Positions 18,601-25,466 of a stretch of DNA of 64,000 nucleotides are shown here, piece after piece (position 1 is the stretch's first letter; each line of letters begins with the position of its first letter). The notes under the pieces are model-generated. The model was not told the DNA's origin and did not search any database. It saw only the letters and a list, made by a program, of their open reading frames with translations. This stretch comes from Pseudomarimonas salicorniae (GTDB lineage: Bacteria > Pseudomonadota > Gammaproteobacteria > Xanthomonadales > Xanthomonadaceae): NCBI RefSeq assembly GCF_023156535.1, contig NZ_JALNMH010000001.1:248001-312000 (forward strand). Reading direction: 5' to 3'. The translations under genes were made by a program, and so were the position numbers.

Positions 18601-19146
18601 ATGTCACGTGTTGCCCTGCTTACTGCCGATTCCGTGGATGCCCCGCGCGCTGCCCTGCTCGGCGAGATCCAGGCCGGCTTCGGCGCCCTGCCCAACATGT
18701 TCCGCGCCGTGGCCCATTCCGAGTCCGCGCTGCGGCAGATGTGGAGCAGCTTCGGCGCCCTTGGCCAAGGCCGCCTCGATGCCAGGCTCGGCGAACAGAT
18801 CGCGGTGGCGATCGCCAACCGCAACGGCTGCGGCTATTGCCTTGCTGCCCACACCGCGCTGGGCCGCAAGGCCGGCGCCAGCGCCGCCGACATGCGCGCC
18901 GCCCAGACCGGCGACTCGGAAGATGCGCGTACGGCCGCGGCGCTGCGCTTCGCCCTGGCCGTGGTCGAGAAACGCGGCAGCGTCGACGACAGCGAGGTGG
19001 AGGCCCTGCGGGCCGCCGGCTTCGATGACGGCGAGCTGGTCGAGATCGTCGGCCACATCGCGCTGAACCTGTTCACCAACTACGTGAACCTGGTGCTCGA
19101 CGTGCCGCTCGACTTTCCCGCGGTCGAGCTGCGCAAAGCCGCCTGA
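18601..19146 (+). CDS. Carboxymuconolactone decarboxylase/AhpD-like protein
   Basis: A 181-residue helical protein with the AhpD-type redox site Cys77-Gly-Tyr-Cys80 and His84 (NRNGCGYCLAAHT), preceded by the PNMFRAVAHSE segment common in this family. Proteins like this are alkylhydroperoxidases with a CxxC. AAGGAG lies six bases before the ATG. It is divergently transcribed from the AraC regulator, which probably controls it. A perfect hairpin lies 36 bases after the stop, before the redoxin gene, which may belong to the same oxidative-stress response. Confidence 0.9.
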   Translation: MSRVALLTADSVDAPRAALLGEIQAGFGALPNMFRAVAHSESALRQMWSSFGALGQGRLDARLGEQIAVAIANRNGCGYCLAAHTALGRKAGASAADMRAAQTGDSEDARTAAALRFALAVVEKRGSVDDSEVEALRAAGFDDGELVEIVGHIALNLFTNYVNLVLDVPLDFPAVELRKAA

Positions 19147-19181
19147 GCCTGCGCCGCAGACCCATAACATCCTGGTCCACC

Positions 19182-19205
19182 CCCGCACGCCGCCCGGCGT
19201 GCGGG
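19182..19205 (+). terminator. Perfect 10-bp hairpin after the AhpD-like gene
   Basis: CCCGCACGCC and GGCGTGCGGG are separated by GCCC. No T-run follows. The redoxin start is 20 bases downstream, so it might also modulate that gene. Confidence 0.45.
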
Positions 19206-19225
19206 CCCCCTGCACGGAGCCGCCC

Positions 19226-19807
19226 ATGGACACCGCCACCGCGCCGCTGGCGCCCGAACTCGAGGTGCAGCGCTGGTTCAACACCTCGCGACCACTGAGC
19301 CTGTCCGCGCTGCGCGGCCGGGTGGTTGCCCTGCATGCTTTCCAGATGCTCTGCCCGGGCTGCGTCAGCCACGGCCTGCCGCAGGCCCAGCGCATGCACG
19401 AGGTCTTCGCCGGGCAGGGCCTGCAGGTACTCGGACTGCACAGCGTGGTCGAGCATCACCAGGTGATGGGCCCCGAGGCCCTCACCGCCTTCATCCACGA
19501 GTACCGGCTGCCGTTTCCGATCGCCGTCGATCGCCCCGGCAGCGACGGACCGCTGCCGATGAGCATGCGCGCCCTGCAGCTGCGTGGCACGCCCAGCCTG
19601 GTCCTCATCGACCGCGGCGGACGCATCCGCCTGCACCACTTTGGCCGTCTGGACGACATGCGGGTCGGCGCGGCGGTGGCCAGGCTGCTCGCCGAAGACG
19701 GCGCGGCGGCCTCCGCGCCCGGAAGTGAGACCGAGCAACAGTCCGCTTCGGGCGGGCACTGCAGCGACGGCGCCTGCGCGCTGCCCGAGCGTGCGCTGCG
19801 CCGGTAG
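19226..19807 (+). CDS. Thioredoxin-like redoxin
   Basis: A 193-residue thioredoxin-fold protein. LRGRVVALHAFQMLCPGCVSHGLPQAQ puts a CPGC redox pair at Cys43/Cys46. It continues with the cis-Pro region (LRGTPSLVLIDRGGRIRLHHFG). The C-terminal tail contains two extra cysteines (HCSDGACALPE) that could bind metal or relay electrons. There is no signal peptide, so it should be cytoplasmic. GGAG lies before the ATG at 19226. It ends three bases before the converging stop of the M64 peptidase gene. Confidence 0.82.
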   Translation: MDTATAPLAPELEVQRWFNTSRPLSLSALRGRVVALHAFQMLCPGCVSHGLPQAQRMHEVFAGQGLQVLGLHSVVEHHQVMGPEALTAFIHEYRLPFPIAVDRPGSDGPLPMSMRALQLRGTPSLVLIDRGGRIRLHHFGRLDDMRVGAAVARLLAEDGAAASAPGSETEQQSASGGHCSDGACALPERALRR

Positions 19808-19810
19808 CGC

Positions 19811-21532
19811 TCAGGGCCGCTGTTCGCCGGCCTCGAAGCCCGAGCGCAGCAGCCGGTCAGCGGCGCCGGCGTCCTGTACGTCGAGGGTCCACTGCCGCGA
19901 GTGCACGGCGTCGGGTCCGGCATGCTCGGGCTTGATGAAGGGGCTGCGGTCGCTGACCCGGAACTCGAGCAGGCGCTGCGCCGGCGTCGCCGAGTCGAAG
20001 CGCAGGTCCAGCTGCGGACCGACCGCGCCCGTGAGCGGCTGACCATCGAGCAGCCACTGGAGCTCGATGCCGGAGGCGGTCACCGGTAGCACACTGGCCG
20101 AGAACCGCTGCGTCTGGCCGACCTGCAGGCTGACCGTGGCGCTGGTCGCCGGCGATTCGCTGCCCGGCTCGATCAGGTCGATGCCGGCGGCCGGCGTGCC
20201 GAAGCCGCCGCGGTACAGCCGCAGCACATAGGCCTCGCGACAGACCGGGCAGAAGCCGTCGGCGCCTAGCACGTTCATCAGGCACTGGTCGTGCACCGGC
20301 CGGTACATCCCGCTGGTCCGGTAGCGCGCGCCCTGGAACAGGCCGACGCCCGCTCGGCCTGCCGGCGTCGGGATCGGGTTGCCCGGCGTGAACCAGCGCC
20401 GCCACTTGGTCAGTGCCGGATCGACCTGGTCGGTGACATTGGCCTCGCAGTTGGGGCCGGTGCCGAGATCGCTGCAGTTCGGATAGCCCGGGTAGGGCGC
20501 GGTGTACTCGTCGGCGAGGCCGGTGAAGCTGTGGCCGTATTCGTGGATCAGCACCAGCACCGCCGACGGGTGCGCCGAGGTCACCGAGATCGAGCCACCG
20601 GCGCCGCCATAGACCGGGTCGTTCACCAGCACGGCGATCTTGTCCCAGCCGGGCACCGCCGCCGCCGCCGTCAGCACCTTGCTGTAGGACACCGACAGCA
20701 GTCGATGGATCTGCGCGGTGCAGAAGCGCGCGTCGAAGGCGGTGTCGCGGAACTGACCGGCGCGCGGATCACGCTGCGCGCCGCTGTCGCTGCAGCACAG
20801 GCTGGACGAGCAGCCCGCCTGGTACGGCGGGTGATCGGCCCCGGACTGGTTGGAAGCCGTGAACAGCCGCGCGACATTGACCAGCGCGCGGTACTCGTTC
20901 TGCGGACTGGTGTCGAACATCTCGGCCACCGCGGCGTCGGCCTGCGCATTGAACGCGGTCTGCTCGGCAGCGGTGAAGCCGTCGCCCATCAGCAGCAGGT
21001 CGACGCGATTGCCCGGCGGTCCTTGGCCGCCCTTGGCCCGCTGCGGCAGCCGCGCGGCAAACTCCGCCAGCGGCAGATCGCCGGCCTTGGCCGCCAGCTC
21101 GACCAGATCGAAGGACATCGACCCGATGCCGGAGTCGACCTCGATTCGGTCGGCCTTCGCCTCGACCCGCACCACGAAGACGCGCTCCGGATCCTGCACC
21201 TCGTAGCGCTGCAGGCGTCCAGCCGCATCGGCCTGTTCAAAACGTACGCCGCCAGCCACCTCCTGCGTCCAGGCCCGCAGCAGCCGGGCCCCGCGATAAG
21301 CGCGCAGCGCGATCCGGGCCGAGCCATCCGCGCGGATCTCGCCCGGCAGCAGGGCCTTGGCGTCGATCGAGGCGGGGTCCAGCGCCAGCCCCACCCGGCG
21401 GTAGAACTGCGGCTGTGGCTGGCCCTTGGCGTCCAGGGCCAGCACCAGGTAGTGGCCGGGTCCGGCCAGCGCCGCCATCGGCAGCGCCAAGCACGCCGCC
21501 ACCATCCATCGAGCAAATCCAGCGCCCAGCAT
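19811..21532 (-). CDS. Secreted M64 family metallopeptidase
   Basis: A 573-residue exported zinc peptidase. The signal peptide is MVAACLALPMAALAG. An N-terminal beta-rich domain (to about 165) is followed by NRVDLLLMGDGFTAAEQ, a typical M64 opening, and the zinc site His330-Glu-x-x-His334 with Asp341 (HEYGHSFTGLADEY). Several Cys pairs (CSSSLCCSDSG, CPVCREAY) suggest disulfides. The final ~100 residues look Ig-like (SATVSLQVGQTQRFSASV). The prototype of the family is the Clostridium ramosum IgA peptidase; the substrate here is unknown. GAGGAAGAG precedes the start. Confidence 0.88.
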   Translation of the reverse strand: MLGAGFARWMVAACLALPMAALAGPGHYLVLALDAKGQPQPQFYRRVGLALDPASIDAKALLPGEIRADGSARIALRAYRGARLLRAWTQEVAGGVRFEQADAAGRLQRYEVQDPERVFVVRVEAKADRIEVDSGIGSMSFDLVELAAKAGDLPLAEFAARLPQRAKGGQGPPGNRVDLLLMGDGFTAAEQTAFNAQADAAVAEMFDTSPQNEYRALVNVARLFTASNQSGADHPPYQAGCSSSLCCSDSGAQRDPRAGQFRDTAFDARFCTAQIHRLLSVSYSKVLTAAAAVPGWDKIAVLVNDPVYGGAGGSISVTSAHPSAVLVLIHEYGHSFTGLADEYTAPYPGYPNCSDLGTGPNCEANVTDQVDPALTKWRRWFTPGNPIPTPAGRAGVGLFQGARYRTSGMYRPVHDQCLMNVLGADGFCPVCREAYVLRLYRGGFGTPAAGIDLIEPGSESPATSATVSLQVGQTQRFSASVLPVTASGIELQWLLDGQPLTGAVGPQLDLRFDSATPAQRLLEFRVSDRSPFIKPEHAGPDAVHSRQWTLDVQDAGAADRLLRSGFEAGEQRP

Positions 21533-21670
21533 CGATCTCTTCCTCGGTGAACCGGCAGGTAGAGGGCCGTGATCCCGAGTGTCCGACAGCCGGCGCCCGG
21601 AAGGAAGTACATGGCGTGCGGATCGGCATCGACGGCAACGCAGGCCCCGACCCGGCCTTGGCCCACCGAA

Positions 21671-22783
21671 CTACAGTCCCAGGAAGGCCGACATCCGCGA
21701 ACACTCCTCGTCCAGCGCCGGCCGGAAGGCCGCGTCGCGCGGGGCCCGCCCGGCCACGAAGCCGGTCTGCACCTGCAGCCGCCCGCAAGCGGTCGCGACA
21801 TTGGCCCAGCCGATCACCTGCCCGCGCCAGAGCATCGGCAGCGCGTAGTAGCCGCGCACGCGCTTCGCCGCCGGCGTGTAGGCCTCGAAGCGGTAGCCCC
21901 AGGCCCAGAAGCGCTCGAAGCGCTCGCGGTCCCAGACCAGCGGGTCGAAGGGCGCCAGCAGGCGCAGATCGTCATCGAGCACGGCGTCCCCGGAAAATCG
22001 CCGCGCCGCCGGATGCTCACCCTCGGGCCAGAACCAGAGCGTGCCGTCGACGCTCGCCTGGGGCAGGCGCGACCGGGCCCGCCTCAACACGTCATTCCGC
22101 CGCTCGCGCCACTGCGGGGTCGCCGAGCCGGTGATCATCGACACCAGACGGCCGAGGCCGGCCGCGGGCAGTGGCGCGTACTTGGCGACGATCAGGTCGA
22201 CCAGGCCGTCGAGGATGTCATCGGTCTCATCCGGGCCCGGCGACTCGCGTCGATGGGCGTCCTGAGCGGCATAGGTGCGCACGCCGCTTTCGCGCCGTGC
22301 CACGCGCAGCAGCCCACGGTAGTGCATGCCGTCGAGCAGTTCGGTGCTGGCCCGGCTGTTGCCGCCGAACCAGTTGCGGGTGCGGCCGTGGGCGAACGCG
22401 GCATCGACTTCGCGCGGGTGCGCCACACCCCGCTCGCGGACAAAGTCCAGCACCGCCTCGGCCTCGGCCCAGCGCGGCGCGCTCCACTCGCGCCGGGCAA
22501 CGCGTGGATGCAGCAGGGCCTGGGTCGCCCGCGGCAGGATGCCGTAGTTGACGAAGAAGTCCTCCTCCAGCGCCAGCCGCGGATAGCGCGCCTCGAGATC
22601 GCCCGCCCGGTAGTCGCGGACCCGATGCCGCAGGGTCAGATCCTGGGCCCGGGCCGGCGCGCGGATCGGGTCCATCTGCACGAAGCCGAGCCGGCCGATC
22701 GCCCGCATCAGCGTGGTCGGCTTGAACAGGGTCCTGCAGATGGCGTAGCGGCGCAGCTGGTCGAGCGTCGGGACGGACTTCAT
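21671..22783 (-). CDS. YcaQ-like winged-helix DNA glycosylase (HTH_42)
   Basis: A 370-residue protein of the YcaQ/AlkZ family, which unhooks DNA interstrand crosslinks. The catalytic QxD motif is present in FVQMDPI (Gln36, Asp38). It also contains DLEARYPRLALEEDFF, HPRVARREWSAP, HYRGLLRVARRESGVRTYA, a LLAPFDPLVWDRERFERFWAWGYRFE block and LPMLWRGQVIGWAN near the end, all characteristic of the family. It is cytoplasmic. The length is slightly shorter than E. coli YcaQ. It stands 138 bases upstream of the M64 gene and is probably independent of it. Confidence 0.88.
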   Translation of the reverse strand: MKSVPTLDQLRRYAICRTLFKPTTLMRAIGRLGFVQMDPIRAPARAQDLTLRHRVRDYRAGDLEARYPRLALEEDFFVNYGILPRATQALLHPRVARREWSAPRWAEAEAVLDFVRERGVAHPREVDAAFAHGRTRNWFGGNSRASTELLDGMHYRGLLRVARRESGVRTYAAQDAHRRESPGPDETDDILDGLVDLIVAKYAPLPAAGLGRLVSMITGSATPQWRERRNDVLRRARSRLPQASVDGTLWFWPEGEHPAARRFSGDAVLDDDLRLLAPFDPLVWDRERFERFWAWGYRFEAYTPAAKRVRGYYALPMLWRGQVIGWANVATACGRLQVQTGFVAGRAPRDAAFRPALDEECSRMSAFLGL

Positions 22784-23047
22784 CGCGCCAATCCGGAAGC
22801 GCCCGGCGCCAAGTGCGGGCTCGCGGCAGACGATAACGCCATCCGCATCGTCTTACCCTGCCCGGCCGGATTGCGACGCAGGCGGTCGCCGCGAAGCGCG
22901 GCCGTCGGTGATCCGGTTTGCCCGCTGCGCCGCGGTGGAGCACGAAGGCCGGCACCCCACGGCGGGCAACTGCGCGGTATCAGCACAGCGCAGCAGGACC
23001 GCACAGGCCCCTCAGGGCGGCGGCAGTGCTGCGCCCAAACCGAAGGT

Positions 23048-23407
23048 TCAGTCGCACTCGTAGTCGGAGATGCCGTCGAGGATGTTGACGGCGTCGTCCA
23101 GGGCGTCGACGAAGGCATCGCGATCCATCTCCTCCCAGGCATCGTCCAGCCGCGACGCGGCCTGGCGCAGGCCGCTGTTGCCCTCGGCGCGGGCGATCAG
23201 GTCCAGGGCGTCAACCACCTCGCGCAGCGCCTGGTCCTCGCTGCTGTCCTCGCCGACCTCGGCGCCCTCGTCCATCGCATCGGCGATCTGGTTCAAGGCA
23301 TCGGCCACCTCCTCGACCTGGCCGCAGTCCAGAACGGCCTCGGCCTGCAGGCAGGGCGGCAGGGTCAGGGCAACGGCAAGGAAGACGCCTCTAAGCGACA
23401 TGGTCAT
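23048..23407 (-). CDS. Small acidic secreted protein, unknown function
   Basis: About 119 residues. A signal peptide (SLRGVFLAVALTLPPCLQAEA) is followed by an acidic all-helical domain rich in Asp/Glu and Ala. One Cys near the mature N-terminus (VLDCGQVEEV) and one at the extreme C-terminus (DYECD) could form a disulfide. No family was recognised. Three starts compete: TTG at 23413, ATG at 23407 (used) and ATG at 23401. All keep the signal peptide and none has a clear ribosome binding site. Confidence 0.6.
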   Translation of the reverse strand: MTMSLRGVFLAVALTLPPCLQAEAVLDCGQVEEVADALNQIADAMDEGAEVGEDSSEDQALREVVDALDLIARAEGNSGLRQAASRLDDAWEEMDRDAFVDALDDAVNILDGISDYECD

Positions 23408-23682
23408 GGGCAATGCTCGTCGGGCCGCTCAGCTGCGGCGACCCAATCTGTCAGCTTGCCCCGTCGGTCGCAAGCCGCAGGCCGCCATCAGCCAAGGGCG
23501 GACGACCCGGCATCGCTCACCCACATGGGCGTCCCAATGCAATCGAGCGATCCCCGGCAGGTGCAGGCGCCGGGCTTACTGACGCCACGCCACAGATCGA
23601 CGCCAGCAGGCAGCCCCTGCTATCGATGAAACGCCGCGTGGTGCCCGGGGTCGCCAGGCTGGCCGCGGTCTACGCCGATCGC

Positions 23683-23856
23683 TCAGTGCTTCAGGATCAC
23701 GTACAGCGCGTGGATGATGCCCGGGATGAATCCGAGCAGGGTCAGCAGGATGCTCAGCCAGAAATGCCCCTTGAAACCGACCTCGAGGAACACGCCCAAA
23801 GGGGGCAGGAGGATCGCGAAGAGAATCTTGAAGATGTCGGACGCGGTGGCCGGCAT
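23683..23856 (-). CDS. Pmp3/YqaE family small membrane protein
   Basis: 57 residues with two transmembrane helices: FKILFAILLPPLGVFLEVGF and LSILLTLLGFIPGIIHALYVIL. The motif PPLGVF followed by GFIPGIIHALYVI is the diagnostic Pmp3/UPF0057 pattern. Members are stress-induced and thought to affect membrane potential. GGAG lies seven bases before the ATG at 23856. It is monocistronic. Confidence 0.93.
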   Translation of the reverse strand: MPATASDIFKILFAILLPPLGVFLEVGFKGHFWLSILLTLLGFIPGIIHALYVILKH

Positions 23857-24473
23857 GGGTCTTCTCCATGAGTACGGATGCGGGTTTGATCTTTCGCTGC
23901 GAGTGGCTGGATCGTAGCACCGGCTTTGCGCGAAGGATGGCTTGCCCATGAACGGGGCAATGCGTCGGTCGCAGGGCATTCAGCGACGCCGCCCCATGCG
24001 GCGGCTCCGCTCCACGCCACACACCTCGCCCCCTTCCGCGTAACTGCTCGCGCCAGCGGCCTTGCAAGGACTGCTCGACGCTGTGTGCCTCACGCGGGCA
24101 AGCGCAAGGCCGCACGAGGAACGCTCGCAGCGTGAAACCCGCCAGCGGATCTCGCCCCCGTCGGGCCGGAGCCTCAGGAGATCAGCGCTCCGCTTGAGCG
24201 CTGCCGCACGGCGGACAGGAAGCCCGACCGAGGGGGCGCCGTATAGCCATTGGCAGCCTGAGTGTCAGGTCGCAATCATCTTAGGATTTTCCCTGATCCA
24301 TGCACATCCCATGACGCCGATGGCATGATCCGGTGGTGATCGCTCGGGTTCTGTCAGTCAGTGGCCCGGCCATGCGCGGCCCTGCCGCCCGCCTGAGGAC
24401 TCGGTTCTCGAGGGCCAGATACCTTCCTGGCCCGCCACGGTCCTTCATGCCCGACCAAGGGGGCGCTACCGGA
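23857..24473. other. 617-base region without a recognisable gene
   Basis: Divergent intergenic region between the Pmp3 gene and the binding-protein/GGDEF-EAL pair. Several frames are open (for example 24062-24328), but they lack family motifs and ribosome binding sites. The stretch 24270-24320 is noticeably more AT-rich (ATCATCTTAGGATTTTCCCT) and is the likeliest promoter zone for the pair. No specific box is claimed. Confidence 0.45.
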
Positions 24474-25463
24474 ATGCACAAGCCAAGGGTTCAGCAATCG
24501 CGTCGCCGCCTCCTGAGCTCTCGGGTGACTTGCGTCGCGGCGCTGATCTTGCTTCTTGCCGCCTGCCACAGTCCGCCGCCTCCCTTGCGGATCGCCCTGC
24601 TGGAATGGCCGCCCTATGAGCTGGCTTTCTGGGCCGAGCACCAGGGCTGGCTGGATCCCGGACAGGTGGTCCTGCTCGAGTACGAGACACCGGCGGAGGT
24701 CGCAAGAGCCTTCACCACGGGAGCGGTCGATGTCATTGCGGTGACCAGTGACTTCGCGATCACGCTTCTGAGGGACCAGCCGGAGACCCGCCTGTTCCTG
24801 GTGATCGACACATCCGAAGGCGCCGACGCCGTTCTGGCCCGCGAACCGGTCGTCGACCCGGAATCGCTGCGGGGAAAACGCATCGGAGTCGAGTCGGGCC
24901 CGCTCGGGGCATTCATGCTCTCCCGGTTCCTGACCCACTTCGGCCTCTCTCCGAGTGATCTCGAAGTCCAGTACGTCGACCTGCCATCGCAGGTTGAGGC
25001 CTGGGCAGCGGGCGAGCTCGACCTGCTGATCACCTTTGAACCGAACAGGACCCGCGCGATGAGCCTGGGGGCCGTGGAGATATTCAGCTCCCGGGACATC
25101 CCGGATGAGATCACCGATGTGTTTCTCGCCACGTCCGGCACCTTGGCAAAGCGCCGGTCCGCTCTCGAACACTTCGCCGCAGGTTGGTTCCGGGCGGTCG
25201 GGGACCTGACCCGCGACACCGACGCCGTGCACGACTTCATTGCGGAGCGCCAACAGCTGGACGCGGCAACGACCCGGGACATGCTGTCCAGCGTCCGGAT
25301 CCCCGACCTCGCCGAAAACCGCAGGATGCTCGGCGACGACCACTCAGCCTTTGTCACCGGACTGCGCCTGCATGAGGAGACCCTGCGTGCCAGCGGCCTC
25401 GCCCGGGGCGCTCCGGTCGATCTCGGTGTCCTGATCGACCCTTCGATCATCAAGGGCCTGTAG
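24474..25463 (+). CDS. Periplasmic substrate-binding lipoprotein (NMT1/SsuA-like), paired with GGDEF-EAL
   Basis: A 329-residue type II periplasmic binding protein with a lipobox (ILLLAAC). The core runs from LRIALLEWPPYELAFWAEHQGWL through VDVIAVTSDFAITLL, GKRIGVESGPLGAFMLSRFL and LDLLITFEPNRTRAMSLGA, typical of NMT1/nitrate-taurine-type binding proteins. No transporter permease or ATPase is nearby. Its stop is 3 bases before the start of a membrane GGDEF-EAL protein. The natural reading is a ligand sensor for that protein, analogous to NspS-MbaA of Vibrio. The ligand is unknown. An alternative ATG lies at 24447. Confidence 0.82.
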   Translation: MHKPRVQQSRRRLLSSRVTCVAALILLLAACHSPPPPLRIALLEWPPYELAFWAEHQGWLDPGQVVLLEYETPAEVARAFTTGAVDVIAVTSDFAITLLRDQPETRLFLVIDTSEGADAVLAREPVVDPESLRGKRIGVESGPLGAFMLSRFLTHFGLSPSDLEVQYVDLPSQVEAWAAGELDLLITFEPNRTRAMSLGAVEIFSSRDIPDEITDVFLATSGTLAKRRSALEHFAAGWFRAVGDLTRDTDAVHDFIAERQQLDAATTRDMLSSVRIPDLAENRRMLGDDHSAFVTGLRLHEETLRASGLARGAPVDLGVLIDPSIIKGL

Positions 25464-25466
25464 GCG

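Noticed and set aside
21569-23629. 686-codon plus-strand open frame opposite the YcaQ-like gene
   Set aside because: The minus-strand YcaQ-like protein has the catalytic QxD and family blocks. The plus-strand translation has none.
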